DNA of 64,000 nucleotides from Modestobacter sp. L9-4 (GTDB lineage Bacteria; Actinomycetota; Actinomycetes; Mycobacteriales; Geodermatophilaceae), in assembly GCF_019112525.1 (NCBI RefSeq), contig NZ_CP077800.1, positions 1,488,001-1,552,000 of the forward strand. Direction: 5' to 3'. Shown here one piece after another: positions 9,932-18,686 of the stretch. The notes under the pieces were generated by a model that made no database searches, was not told where the DNA came from, and saw nothing but the letters and a program-made list of their open reading frames with translations. The translations under genes were made by a program, and so were the position numbers. The first letter of the stretch is position 1; every line of letters begins with the position of its first letter.

Positions 9932-10885
9932 ATGCGCGTTCTCGTCACCGGCGGAGCCGGGTACATCGGCAGCGTAGTCACCGCTGCCCTGCTGGACGGC
10001 GGCCACGAGGTCACCGTCCTCGACGACCTGTCCACCGGGCACGCCGACGCCGTCCCGGACGGTGCGCGCTTCGTGCAGGCCTCGCTGTTCGACTCCGCCC
10101 CCGTGCTGGCCGAGGTGCGTCCCGAGGCGGTGCTGCACTTCGCGGCCAAGAGCCTCGTCGGGGAGAGCCAGGTCGCCCCGGAGCTGTACTGGCAGAACAA
10201 CGTCGCCGGGTCGCTGGCGCTGCTGGAGGCCATGCGCGCGGCCGACTGCCGGCGGATCGTCTTCTCCTCCACCGCCGCCACCTACGGCGAGCCCGAGGAG
10301 GTGCCGATCCTCGAGACCGCGCCGACCCGGCCGACCAACACCTACGGCGCCAGCAAGCTCGCCGTCGACGCGATGCTGACCTCCTACGCCACGGCCTACG
10401 ACTTCGCCGCGGTGAGCCTGCGGTACTTCAACGTCGGCGGCGCGGCCTACGGCGTCGGCGAGCGGCACGCCACCGAGACCCACCTGATCCCGATCGCCCT
10501 GCAGGTCGCCGCCGGCACCCGCGAGTCACTGACCGTCTACGGGTCCGACTACCCGACGCCCGACGGCACCTGCATCCGCGACTACGTGCACGTCAAGGAC
10601 CTCGCCGCCGCGCACCTGCTCGCCCTGCCCGCCCCCGCGGCCGGCGAGCACCGCATCTACAACCTGGGCAGCGGCACCGGGTTCTCGGTGCAGGAGATGG
10701 TCGACGCCGTCCGCACCGTCACCGGGCACGCCCTGCCGGTGGTCGTGGGCGACCGCCGCGCCGGTGACCCGGCCCGGCTGGTGGCCAGCTCGGCCAAGAT
10801 CCACGCCGACCTCGGCTGGGCACCCGTGCACACCGACCTGACCGAGATCGTCGCCGACGCCTGGTCGTTCGTGCAGTCCCGCTGA
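9932..10885 (+). CDS. galE: UDP-glucose 4-epimerase
   Basis: This 317-residue extended short-chain dehydrogenase interconverts UDP-glucose and UDP-galactose for cell-wall sugars. It opens with the NAD-binding TGGAGYIGS motif and has the catalytic YxxxK in [14 protein letters not shown]. The conserved RYFNVGGA and [10 protein letters not shown] segments of GalE are present. It is divergent from the aminotransferase with a 61-bp gap and is followed by a GC hairpin. Some actinobacterial paralogues use other UDP-sugars, so substrate is not certain. Confidence 0.93.
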   Translation: MRVLVTGGAGYIGSVVTAALLDGGHEVTVLDDLSTGHADAVPDGARFVQASLFDSAPVLAEVRPEAVLHFAAKSLVGESQVAPELYWQNNVAGSLALLEAMRAADCRRIVFSSTAATYGEPEEVPILETAPTRPTNTYGASKLAVDAMLTSYATAYDFAAVSLRYFNVGGAAYGVGERHATETHLIPIALQVAAGTRESLTVYGSDYPTPDGTCIRDYVHVKDLAAAHLLALPAPAAGEHRIYNLGSGTGFSVQEMVDAVRTVTGHALPVVVGDRRAGDPARLVASSAKIHADLGWAPVHTDLTEIVADAWSFVQSR

Positions 10886-10892
10886 CGGCCCT

Positions 10893-10917
10893 GCCGCCCG
10901 GGGTGCGCCCGGGCGGC
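10893..10917. terminator. Terminator hairpin between galE and the CNNM/CorC gene
   Basis: A perfect 10-bp stem (GCCGCCCGGG / CCCGGGCGGC) with a 5-base loop sits between the convergent stops of galE and the membrane protein gene, so it can serve both strands. There is no T-tract. Confidence 0.6.
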
Positions 10918-10921
10918 GGGA

Positions 10922-12247
10922 CTAGCCGGCCGTGACCTCGCTGTCGGCGTCCTCGTCGGCGGGCTGCGGGGCGGCACCGACCGAGATCCGGGCGATCCGT
11001 CGTCCGTCGAGCTCCAGGACGGTGAGCGTGCGGCCCTCGACCGTGGCGACGTCCCCGACCAGCGGCAGCCGGCCGAGCTGGGCGAGCACGAAGCCGGCGA
11101 CCGTCTCGTAGGGCCCCTCGGGCAGCTGCACGCCGGTGGCCTCGGCGAAGTCGTCGAGGTTGAGCAGGCCGTCGACCTCGTGCGGGCCCTCGGCGGGCTC
11201 GTCGCTGTCGGTCGTGACATCGGAGTCGTACTCGTCGTAGATGTCGCCGATGACCTCCTCGATGAGGTCCTCCAGCGTCACGATGCCGTCGGTGCCGCCG
11301 TACTCGTCGACCACGATCGCGAAGTGCTGGTTCTCCCGGCGCATCCCCGACAGCGCGGTGAGCACCGGCGCGGTGCCGGGCAGCCGCTTCACCTCGCGCG
11401 CGAGGTCGCCCACGGTCGCCGCGCGACCGGCCGCGTGGGTGGGCAGGAAGAGGTCGCGCACGTGCACGAAGCCGACGACGTCGTCCTCGCTGCGCCCGGC
11501 GACCGGGTAGCGCGACCAGCTGGAGTCGGCGACCTGCTTGGCGGCCCGGCTCGCCGTCATCGAGGCGTCCAGGAAGTGGACCTCGGTGCGCGGGGTCATC
11601 ACCTCGCGCACCTCGCGGTCGCCGGCCCGGAACACCTCGTCGATCAGCCGGCGCTCGTCACTCGACAGCGACTCGTGGGCGGCGACCAGGTCGCGCAGCT
11701 CCTCCTGGCTGATGGACTCACCGCTGGCCTTGGGGTCGCCGCCGAGCAGCCGCACCAGCAGGTCGGTGGAACGCGACAGCAGCCAGATGACCGGGCGGAA
11801 GAGCTTGGCGATCGCGTTGAGCGGGGCAGCGACGACGAGTGAGAACCCCTCGGCGCGCTGCAGCGCCAGCCGCTTGGGGGTCAGCTCGCCGACCACCAGC
11901 GACAGGTAGCTGATCGCGATGGTGACCAGCACGAAGGCCAGCGGGTCGGCCAGGCCGGGTCCCACGCCGCGGCCGGCGAGGAAGGACGCCAGCGGGGTGG
12001 ACAGCGTGCTGGCACCGAACGCGGCGGAGAAGAACCCGGCCAGCGTGACGCCGACCTGCACGGCGGCGAGGAACTGGTTGGGGTCACCGAGCAGCTTGTT
12101 GAGGGCCTGCCCGCGGCGGCCGGTCTCGGCCAGTGCGCGGACCTGGGACTCCCGCAGCGACACCAGTGCGATCTCGGCGCCCGAGAAGGCGCCGCCGACC
12201 AGCACGAAGCCGAAGACCATGATGATGTTGAGCCAGACGTCGCTCAC
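10922..12247 (-). CDS. HlyC/CorC family membrane protein (CNNM domain, CBS pair, CorC domain)
   Basis: A 441-residue protein with an N-terminal four-helix CNNM (DUF21) domain starting VWLNIIMVFGFVLVGGAFSGAEIALVSLRES, a central CBS pair around VMTPRTEVHFLDAS and RYPVAGRSEDDVVGFVHVRDL, and a C-terminal CorC_HlyC domain (VDEYGGTDGIVTLEDLIEEVIGDI). Family members have been linked to magnesium and other cation transport; the older label hemolysin is misleading. The GTG start at 12247 has GGAGGAG upstream. Confidence 0.93.
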   Translation of the reverse strand: MSDVWLNIIMVFGFVLVGGAFSGAEIALVSLRESQVRALAETGRRGQALNKLLGDPNQFLAAVQVGVTLAGFFSAAFGASTLSTPLASFLAGRGVGPGLADPLAFVLVTIAISYLSLVVGELTPKRLALQRAEGFSLVVAAPLNAIAKLFRPVIWLLSRSTDLLVRLLGGDPKASGESISQEELRDLVAAHESLSSDERRLIDEVFRAGDREVREVMTPRTEVHFLDASMTASRAAKQVADSSWSRYPVAGRSEDDVVGFVHVRDLFLPTHAAGRAATVGDLAREVKRLPGTAPVLTALSGMRRENQHFAIVVDEYGGTDGIVTLEDLIEEVIGDIYDEYDSDVTTDSDEPAEGPHEVDGLLNLDDFAEATGVQLPEGPYETVAGFVLAQLGRLPLVGDVATVEGRTLTVLELDGRRIARISVGAAPQPADEDADSEVTAG

Positions 12248-12443
12248 GAGCGGCGTGCTCCTCCAGAGGTGGGGTGTGCCGGGAACGCCCCGGAACGGTC
12301 CACGGTAGTGGCTGCACCGGCACGTGGTCCTCCCCCGCCGACGGCACCGGCCCACCCGGGTGTCCCGCCGCCTCCCCCCGCGGGCCCGCCCACCCGCCTA
12401 GCCTCGCCCGGTACCCGACCGACCCGAGCCGAGGACGACGCCC

Positions 12444-13270
12444 GTGCGCACACCGCTGACCGCGCTCCCCCGGCGGGTCTGGCTGCCCGTGCTCGTCGCC
12501 CTGGCGGTGGCGGCCGTGGCGCTGGGCGTCCTGCTCACCGGCCGGGACGACGCGGTCCCACGCGCGGCGGCCGCCTCCTCGTCCGCGGCCGTGCCGGTGG
12601 CGCCCAGCCCCACCGCGAGCCCGGTGCTGTCGCCGTCGCCGACCCCTGTCCCGACGCCGGTCCCCGCGCCGTCGCCGGTCCCTGCGCCGTCGCCGTCCGT
12701 CGTCCCGCCCGTGCCCGTCCCGCCGTCCTCGGCCGCGCCGAGCCGGTCGACGACCGCGCCTCGGCCGTCGCCCGCGGCACCGGCCCCGCGGAGCACCACG
12801 CGGGCTCCCGCGCCCAGCAGCTCTCCCCCGCCCCCGGCGCCCGCTCCGCCCCCGGCGCCTGCCCCCGCGCCCGCGCCGGCACCCGCTCCTGCCGCGCCCG
12901 GCCCGAGGGGCAGGTGCTGGCGCTGGTCAACGCCGAGCGCGCGGCGGCCGGCTGCAGTGCGGTCAGCGCGGACGGCGGGCTGGCCGGGGTGGCCCGGGCG
13001 CACAGCGCCGACATGCGCGACCGCCGCTACTTCTCCCACGCCGACCCGGAGGGCCGGTCGCCCTTCGACCGCGCCCGGGAGGCCGGGGTGGGCAACGCCC
13101 GCGCGGAGAACATCGCCCAGGGTCAGCCGGACGCCGACGCGGTCGTGCGGGCGTGGATGGGCAGCCCCGGCCACCGGCAGAACGTCCTGAACTGCGACTA
13201 CCGCACGATGGGCCTGGGCGTGGCCACCGGCGCCGGCGGCCCCTGGTGGACCCAGCTCTTCGGCGTCTGA
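12444..13270 (+). pseudogene. Secreted CAP-domain (SCP/PR-1-like) protein, split by a frameshift
   Basis: Frame one from the GTG at 12444 gives a signal anchor (RVWLPVLVALAVAAVALGVLL) and a long Pro/Ala/Ser-rich linker, but runs into nonsense after about 12905. The CAP domain is in another frame from about 12905 to the TGA at 13268: LALVNAERAAAGC, the catalytic-like HSADM, YFSHADPEGRSPFDR, ENIAQG and GHRQNVLNCDYRTMGLG. A single-base indel in the repetitive CCCGCGCC-type linker would join the two. This is either a real mutation, a phase-variable tract or a sequencing error in very GC-rich DNA. Intact relatives are extracellular and of varied function. Confidence 0.8.
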
Positions 13271-13274
13271 CCCG

Positions 13275-13339
13275 GTGATCACCCCGGGCTGGTGGTGGTC
13301 ACCAGCCGCCCGTGACCACCACCAGCCCGGGATGATCAC
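13275..13339. repeat. Palindrome A, left copy (28-bp arms, 9-base loop)
   Basis: The arms 13275..13302 and 13312..13339 are inverted repeats with one mismatch in 28; the loop is 13303..13311. The arms begin and end GTGATCAC and carry CGGGCTGGTGGTGGTCAC. A second copy with the same geometry lies on the other side of the DUF559-type gene at 14294..14358; the arms of the two copies agree at 51 of 56 positions in direct orientation. This copy lies between the stop of the CAP gene and the stop of the nuclease gene, 22 bp from the latter. Confidence 0.95.
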
Positions 13340-13361
13340 GCCAGGCGCCGGTCCGGGGTGG

Positions 13362-14240
13362 TCACGCCAGCTCGGCTCGGAGCAGGCGCAGGAGCTGGCC
13401 GGGCCGGTGCAGATCGGCCGCGGTCACGAAGACGACGCGCCAGCCCGTTGCGGTGAGCCGGTTCAGCCGCTCGCGGTCCCGCCGGAACTGCACCGGATCG
13501 GCGTGCCAGAAGCCGTCGTACTCCAGGGCCAGCCGTCGGTCCGGCCACGCGAGGTCCACGCGGGCGACGAACCCGCCGGCGTCCCGCACCTCGAACTGGG
13601 CGACCGGGCAGGGCAGGTCGGTGTCCGCCAGCAGCAGCCGCAGCCGGGTCTCCTGCGGGGACTGCGCCAGGCCGTCGGCGCGCGCCACGACCTCGCGGGC
13701 GGTGCGGCTCCCCCGGCAACGCGGCAGCCCGGAGACAGCGGCCCGCACGGCCGTCAGCTCGACGACCCGCGCGTCGACCAGCTGGTCCAGGAGCACGACC
13801 GCCTCCGGTACCGGTCCGCGGCGGGCCAGGTCGACGGCCGTGCGCACCGGCGCCGTCCAGCGCAGGAAGGGGCCGCGGCCGACCACATCGCCGTCCAGTG
13901 ACGCCGTCCGCACCCGCACCCCGGGCTGGGGGTCCCAGCGCAGCGACGGCGGCAGCACCACCTCGACCGGGTCGCCGGGGCCTGCGGCGTCGGTCAGACC
14001 GTGCAGCACCGCGGCCGTCCGGCCACCGAGCGCGGCACCCCGGGGCATGACCAGGGCGGCTGACCGGGCGTGGAGCCGGTGGGTGTCCGGCTCGGTCGCG
14101 TCGGCGTACACGTCCTCCCGCAGCCGGCGCCAGGCGCTGCTGCGCAACTGGGCGCGGGTGAGCACCCCGGTGCGCACCGCCCAGGACCCCCGGAAGACGC
14201 GCCCGTGCAGCAGGTCGGGCCGGTACGGCTGTCGGGACAC
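13362..14240 (-). CDS. AbiEi-like N-terminal plus DUF559 (Vsr-like PD-(D/E)XK) nuclease-type protein, flanked by palindrome A
   Basis: The first about 50 residues resemble the AbiEi/type IV antitoxin winged-helix region (VFRGSWAVRTGVLTRAQLR, WRRLREDVYAD). The C-terminal third is DUF559-like: an early acidic helix (SPQETRLRLLLAD), then VDLAWPDRRLALEYDGFWH, which supplies the D and E-x-D residues expected of a Vsr-type PD-(D/E)XK core, and a final WRVVFVTAADL strand. The start is uncertain: GTG at 14240 (292 residues) or GTG at 14288 (308 residues). Proteins of this kind occur as many paralogues in actinobacteria with no agreed function. Both ends of the gene are bracketed by copies of palindrome A, which suggests a mobile or self-maintaining unit; that is inference. 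Confidence 0.8.
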   Translation of the reverse strand: MSRQPYRPDLLHGRVFRGSWAVRTGVLTRAQLRSSAWRRLREDVYADATEPDTHRLHARSAALVMPRGAALGGRTAAVLHGLTDAAGPGDPVEVVLPPSLRWDPQPGVRVRTASLDGDVVGRGPFLRWTAPVRTAVDLARRGPVPEAVVLLDQLVDARVVELTAVRAAVSGLPRCRGSRTAREVVARADGLAQSPQETRLRLLLADTDLPCPVAQFEVRDAGGFVARVDLAWPDRRLALEYDGFWHADPVQFRRDRERLNRLTATGWRVVFVTAADLHRPGQLLRLLRAELA

Positions 14241-14293
14241 GACGGGCAGCGTGGCCGAGGACGGCGTCCCGGCGCTGCCGCCGTCCACAGACG

Positions 14294-14358
14294 GTGATCA
14301 CCTCGGGCTGGTGGCGGTCACGGCCCGCGGATGACCAGCACCAGCCCGGGGTGATCAC
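14294..14358. repeat. Palindrome A, right copy (28-bp arms, 9-base loop)
   Basis: Arms 14294..14321 and 14331..14358 pair at 24 of 28 positions around a 9-base loop. Geometry and outer sequence (GTGATCACC, CGGGCTGGTG, ending GGGGTGATCAC) match the left copy at 13275. It sits just upstream of the nuclease gene and before the icd terminator. The two copies differ mainly at loop and inner positions. Confidence 0.95.
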
Positions 14359-14374
14359 CGCACCCGGACGCGGA

Positions 14375-14407
14375 ACGGCCCCCGCACCCGAGGGGTGAGG
14401 GGGCCGT
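14375..14407. terminator. Terminator hairpin downstream of icd
   Basis: A perfect 9-bp stem, ACGGCCCCC / GGGGGCCGT, follows the icd stop on the minus strand at a distance of about 45 bp. A separate perfect 14-bp palindrome ACGACAGCTGTCGT (14439..14452) abuts the icd stop codon. Confidence 0.6.
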
Positions 14408-14451
14408 CCGTGGAGCGGGGGTGGATCAGGCCATTGCTACGACAGCTGTCG

Positions 14452-15666
14452 TCAGGCCATGGCCTTCTGCAGGTTGGCGTCGATGGCCGCCAGGAAGTCC
14501 TGAGTGGTCAGCCAGGGGGCGTCCTTGCTGATCAGCAGGGCGAGGTCCTTGGTCATCTGGCCGCCTTCGACGGTCTCGATGCAGACCCGCTCGAGGGTCT
14601 CCGCGAACGCGGTGACCTCGGGGGTGCCGTCGAGCACGCCGCGGTGGGCCAGGCCCCGGGTCCAGGCGAAGATCGAGGCGATCGGGTTGGTCGAGGTGGC
14701 CTCGCCGCGCTGGTGGGCGCGGTAGTGCCGGGTGACCGTGCCGTGGGCGGCCTCGGCCTCGACGACCTTGCCGTCCGGCGTGGCCAGCACCGACGTCATC
14801 AGGCCCAGCGAGCCGAAGCCCTGCGCGACGGTGTCGGACTGCACGTCACCGTCGTAGTTCTTGCAGGCCCAGACGTAGCCGCCCTCCCACTTGAGCGAGG
14901 CGGCGACCATGTCGTCGATCAGCCGGTGCTCGTAGGTGATGCCGGCGGCGTCGAAGCGCTCCTTGAACTCGGTCTGGAAGACCTCCTCGAAGATGTCCTT
15001 GAAGCGGCCGTCGTAGGCCTTGAGGATCGTGTTCTTCGTGGAGAGGTAGACCGGGTAGCCGCGGTTGAGGCCGTAGTTCAGCGAGGCCCGCGCAAAGTCG
15101 TAGATCGACTGGTCGAGGTTGTACATCGACAGCGAGACGCCGGCGCCGGGGGCCTGGAAGACCTCGCGCTCGATCGGCTCGCCGCCGTCCTCGGGGGTGA
15201 AGACGACCTTCAGCGTGCCCGCGGTGGGGAACGTGAAGTCGGTGGCGCGGTACTGGTCGCCGTAGGCGTGGCGGCCGATGATGATCGGCTTGGTCCAGCC
15301 CGGCACCAGGCGCGGCACGTTCTGCATGATGATCGGCTCGCGGAAGATGACGCCGCCGAGGATGTTGCGGATCGTCCCGTTCGGGGAGCGCCACATCTTC
15401 TTCAGGCCGAACTCCTCGACCCGCGCCTCGTCCGGGGTGATGGTGGCGCACTTGACGCCCACGCCGTGCTGCTTGATGGCGTTGGCCGCGTCGATGGTGA
15501 CCTGGTCGTCGGTCGCGTCGCGGTTCTCCATGCCCAGGTCGTAGTACTCGAGGTCGACGTCCAGGTACGGGAGGATCAGCTGGTCCTTGATGAACTGCCA
15601 GATGATGCGGGTCATCTCGTCGCCGTCGAGCTCGACGACCTTGCCCTCGACCTTGATCTTGCTCAC
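14452..15666 (-). CDS. icd: NADP-dependent isocitrate dehydrogenase (dimeric eukaryote-like type)
   Basis: This 404-residue enzyme converts isocitrate to 2-oxoglutarate in the TCA cycle, giving NADPH. The protein reads [20 protein letters not shown] at the N-terminus, then [32 protein letters not shown] and [28 protein letters not shown] with the metal-binding Asp residues. That is the homodimeric subfamily with SPNGTIRN, not the long monomeric type. The GTG at 15666 has a GAGGGAAA purine run upstream. It follows mdh by 37 bp in what looks like one operon, which pairs two TCA steps. Confidence 0.96.
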   Translation of the reverse strand: MSKIKVEGKVVELDGDEMTRIIWQFIKDQLILPYLDVDLEYYDLGMENRDATDDQVTIDAANAIKQHGVGVKCATITPDEARVEEFGLKKMWRSPNGTIRNILGGVIFREPIIMQNVPRLVPGWTKPIIIGRHAYGDQYRATDFTFPTAGTLKVVFTPEDGGEPIEREVFQAPGAGVSLSMYNLDQSIYDFARASLNYGLNRGYPVYLSTKNTILKAYDGRFKDIFEEVFQTEFKERFDAAGITYEHRLIDDMVAASLKWEGGYVWACKNYDGDVQSDTVAQGFGSLGLMTSVLATPDGKVVEAEAAHGTVTRHYRAHQRGEATSTNPIASIFAWTRGLAHRGVLDGTPEVTAFAETLERVCIETVEGGQMTKDLALLISKDAPWLTTQDFLAAIDANLQKAMA

Positions 15667-15703
15667 GTGATCGGTTTCCCTCTCTCTGCTCTGACCGGCG
15701 CGG

Positions 15704-16657
15704 TCAGAGGTCGGCGATGTCGGCCTGCTTCGCACGAACGGCGTCCGCCGCCTCGCGCAGGCCTGCCAGCTCACTGTCGGACAGGTCGCTCTCGACGACC
15801 CTCCGGACACCCTCACGGCCGATCTCGGCCTCGACCCCCAGGTAGACCCCGGAGATGCCGTACTGGCCCTCGACCCACGCGCACACCGGCATGACCGCAC
15901 CGGAGTCCTCGATGACCGCGCGCGCCATGCGGGCAGCAGCGGCCGAGGGGGCGACGTAGGCCGACCCGGTCTTGAGCAGGGCGACCACCTCGGCGCCGCC
16001 GTTGCGGGTGCGCTCCACCAGGTGGGCGATCCGGTCGGCGGGGAGCACCTCGGCGAGCGGGCGGCCGTCGACGGTGCAGCGCGAGGGGACGGGGACCATC
16101 GTGTCGCCGTGCGAGCCCAGCGTCAGGGTGCGCACCGAGGCGACCGGGACGCCGAGCTCCTCGGCGACGTTGTTCGTGAACCGCGCGGTGTCGAGCATCC
16201 CGGCCTGGCCCATGACCCGCCCGTGCGGGAAGCCGGTGGCCAGCTGGGCCAGCGCGGTCATCTCGTCCAGCGGGTTGGAGACCACGATGACGACGGCGTC
16301 GGGCGAGGTGCGGGCGACGTTCTCCGAGACCTGGCGCACGATGCCGGCGTTGGTCTCCAGCAGGTCCATCCGGCTCATCCCCGGCTTGCGGGGCAGGCCC
16401 GCGGTGACGACGACGACGTCGGAGTCCTCCGTGCCGGCGTAGGAGCCGCCGCCCACGCCCACGACCCGGGTGCCGAAGCCCTCGATCGCGCGGGACTGGT
16501 TGATGTCCAGCGCCAGGCCCTCGGGCCGGCCCTCGACGACGTCGGTGAGCACGACGGTCTCGAACACGTCGTACTCGGCCAGCCGCAACGCGGTCGTCGA
16601 CCCGTAGAAGCCGGCGCCGACCACGGTCACCTTGCCGCTCCGGGCCCGATCCGCCAT
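15704..16657 (-). CDS. mdh: Malate dehydrogenase (LDH-like type)
   Basis: A 317-residue NAD-dependent dehydrogenase oxidising malate to oxaloacetate. It has the Rossmann motif [17 protein letters not shown], the aspartate of TDVVEG for NAD, the substrate Arg region [27 protein letters not shown] and the catalytic His in [10 protein letters not shown]. The RKPGMSR loop indicates malate rather than lactate as substrate. The ATG start gives [14 protein letters not shown]. It is upstream of icd. Confidence 0.94.
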   Translation of the reverse strand: MADRARSGKVTVVGAGFYGSTTALRLAEYDVFETVVLTDVVEGRPEGLALDINQSRAIEGFGTRVVGVGGGSYAGTEDSDVVVVTAGLPRKPGMSRMDLLETNAGIVRQVSENVARTSPDAVVIVVSNPLDEMTALAQLATGFPHGRVMGQAGMLDTARFTNNVAEELGVPVASVRTLTLGSHGDTMVPVPSRCTVDGRPLAEVLPADRIAHLVERTRNGGAEVVALLKTGSAYVAPSAAAARMARAVIEDSGAVMPVCAWVEGQYGISGVYLGVEAEIGREGVRRVVESDLSDSELAGLREAADAVRAKQADIADL

Positions 16658-16704
16658 GCCCGCCAACCTAGCCCCGGGCCGGGCCAGGTGGCCATGCGGG
16701 CCGG

Positions 16705-17034
16705 TCAGGAGCCCGGGATCGCGAGCACGCTGACGACCAGGACGGCGCCGGCGCCCAGCATCAGCGTGATGTCGACCGGCCGGCTGCGGACGGCGAGGAA
16801 CCCGATGCGGCGGACCGGCAGCAGCAGCCGGAACATCCCGGCCAGCACCAGCGCCAGGCCCATCAGCACCAGGCCCACCCGCCACCGCTCCGCGGCCACG
16901 AGCAGCAGCCCGGCCGCGACGAGGACGATGCAGCTCAGCAGCGGCCACTGCCGCAGGAAGCCGGCGATGAGCGGGCGCCGCAGGTACAGCGGCGGCCGCG
17001 CGCCCGGGCGGGTCGCCGGCCGGGGGCGGGTCAC
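16705..17034 (-). CDS. DUF3017 small membrane protein
   Basis: A 109-residue protein with three hydrophobic segments after a basic Pro/Arg-rich N-terminus (RPRPATRPGARPPLYLRRPL). Length, topology and position directly after folD match the actinobacterial DUF3017 family, whose role is unknown. It begins 13 bp after the folD stop and is probably co-transcribed with it. Confidence 0.82.
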   Translation of the reverse strand: MTRPRPATRPGARPPLYLRRPLIAGFLRQWPLLSCIVLVAAGLLLVAAERWRVGLVLMGLALVLAGMFRLLLPVRRIGFLAVRSRPVDITLMLGAGAVLVVSVLAIPGS

Positions 17035-17047
17035 GCCGACCGGGCCG

Positions 17048-17917
17048 TCATGCCGAGAGCACCTGGGCGCCGACCGCCTGCTCCGCGGCCAGGACGACGT
17101 TGGACAGCAGCATCGCCCGGGTCATCGGGCCCACGCCGCCGGGGTTGGGGGCCACGTGCCCGGCGACCTCGCGCACGTCGGCGGCCACGTCACCGGCGAT
17201 CTTGCCGTCGACCCGGCTGACGCCCACGTCGAGGACGGCGGCACCCGGCTTGACCATGTCGGCGGTGATCAGGCCGGGCACGCCGGCCGCGGCGACGACG
17301 ACGTCGGCGGTACGGGTGTGCGCGGCCAGGTCGCGGGTGCCGGTGTGGCAGAGGGTCACGGTGGCGTTCTCGGTGCGCCGGGTGAGCAGCAGGCCCAGCG
17401 GGCGGCCCACGGTGATGCCGCGGCCGACGACGACGACCTCGGCGCCGGCGAGCGGGACGTCGTACCGGCGCAGCAGCTCGACGATGCCCAGCGGGGTGCA
17501 GGGCAGCGCACCGGGGACGCCGAGCACCAGCCGGCCGAGGTTGACCGGGTGCAGCCCGTCGGCGTCCTTGGCCGGGTCGATGCGCTCCAGGACGGCGCTC
17601 TCGTCGATGCCCTTCGGCAGCGGCAGCTGGACGATGTAGCCGGTGCAGGCCGGGTCGGCGTTCAGCTCGTCGACGACCGCCAGCACCTCCTCCTGGCTCG
17701 CGGTGGCGGGCAGCTCGCGCTGGATGCTGGCGATGCCGACCTGGGCGCAGTCGGAGTGCTTGGCGTTGACGTACCAGCGGCTGCCCGGGTCGTCACCGAC
17801 GAGCAGGGTGCCCAGCCCGGGACGCCGTCCCATGGCGGCCAGTGCGGCGACGCGCTCGGTGAGCTCGCCCCGGATCGCCGCTGCGGTCGCCTTGCCGTCG
17901 AGAGTCGTCGCTGCCAC
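17048..17917 (-). CDS. folD: Methylenetetrahydrofolate dehydrogenase/cyclohydrolase
   Basis: FolD makes 10-formyl-tetrahydrofolate, the one-carbon donor used by PurN and PurH encoded just upstream. The protein has the catalytic [14 protein letters not shown] (Lys of the YxxxK motif), PLPKGIDE (usual PLP motif) and [17 protein letters not shown] for NADP binding. GTG at 17917 gives a normal 289-residue enzyme; the longer frame adds a non-conserved extension. Confidence 0.95.
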   Translation of the reverse strand: MAATTLDGKATAAAIRGELTERVAALAAMGRRPGLGTLLVGDDPGSRWYVNAKHSDCAQVGIASIQRELPATASQEEVLAVVDELNADPACTGYIVQLPLPKGIDESAVLERIDPAKDADGLHPVNLGRLVLGVPGALPCTPLGIVELLRRYDVPLAGAEVVVVGRGITVGRPLGLLLTRRTENATVTLCHTGTRDLAAHTRTADVVVAAAGVPGLITADMVKPGAAVLDVGVSRVDGKIAGDVAADVREVAGHVAPNPGGVGPMTRAMLLSNVVLAAEQAVGAQVLSA

Positions 17918-17978
17918 GTCGTCCAGTCTGCCCGACGCCGGACGCCGCCCGGGACCGGCGGCACCGGCGGCCACCGGG

Positions 17979-18611
17979 TCAGTCGACGAGGGCGCCGTGG
18001 GCGACGGTGAACTGCACCGCCTGGCCCAGGTCGACCCGCACCCCGGTCAGGTCCAGGGCCTGCCAGTTGAGCCCCTCGGTGAGGGCGCCGCGCAGGTCCG
18101 CCCCGCGCAGCTGCGTGGTCTGCACGCGGGCGTGCCGCAGGTCGGCCTGGCGCAGGTCGGACTCGCGCAGGTCGGCGTCGGTGAGGTCGGCCTCGGCCAG
18201 CCGCTGCCCCGACAGGTCGACGCCGGACAGGTCCGCGCCCCGCAGCGAGGCGTAGGACCAGTCGGACTCCACGCTCGTCATCGGCCGCATCGTGACGTTG
18301 GGGAACTGCGAGCCGGTGAGCTTGCAGCCGGTCCAGGAGGCGTCGAACAGCTTCGCCCGGTCGAACCGGCACGAGAGGAACGCGCTCCCCTCGTGCCGGG
18401 AGCCCGACAGGTTGACCCCGGTGAGGACACAGCGCTCGAACACGCACCGCCGGGTCACCAGCTCGGCGAGCTGGGCGTCGTCGAACCGGCAGTCGAGGAA
18501 CGTGACCTGCTCCAGGACGGCGGAGTCCCAGTCGACCCGGGCGAGGTCCTCGTCCTCCCAGACCGACCCGGGCTCAGGCGGCTCCACGTGCGCTCGCGAG
18601 GTGTGCCTCAT
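17979..18611 (-). CDS. Pentapeptide-repeat protein
   Basis: A 210-residue protein built almost wholly of A(D/N)LxX-type pentapeptides, for example [35 protein letters not shown], which fold as a right-handed four-sided beta helix. Some relatives mimic DNA and protect gyrase from quinolones (MfpA, Qnr); nothing here proves that role. Between purH and folD, it may be co-transcribed, though a hairpin precedes it. Confidence 0.85.
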   Translation of the reverse strand: MRHTSRAHVEPPEPGSVWEDEDLARVDWDSAVLEQVTFLDCRFDDAQLAELVTRRCVFERCVLTGVNLSGSRHEGSAFLSCRFDRAKLFDASWTGCKLTGSQFPNVTMRPMTSVESDWSYASLRGADLSGVDLSGQRLAEADLTDADLRESDLRQADLRHARVQTTQLRGADLRGALTEGLNWQALDLTGVRVDLGQAVQFTVAHGALVD

Positions 18612-18626
18612 CCGGTCCTCTCCCGG

Positions 18627-18678
18627 CCCTGCTGCAGGGGCCCGCGCCGCGCGGAGCGTGGCGTGGGGGGCAGCAGGG
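18627..18678. terminator. Hairpin after purH, member of a dispersed GC-rich family
   Basis: Outer stem CCCTGCTGC (18627..18635) pairs with GCAGCAGGG (18670..18678) and encloses a GGGGCCCGCGCCGCGCGGAGC core. It lies just 3' of purH on the minus strand. Related cores occur at 23066, 36465 and 36528. Confidence 0.55.
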
Positions 18679-18686
18679 TCCTTCGT

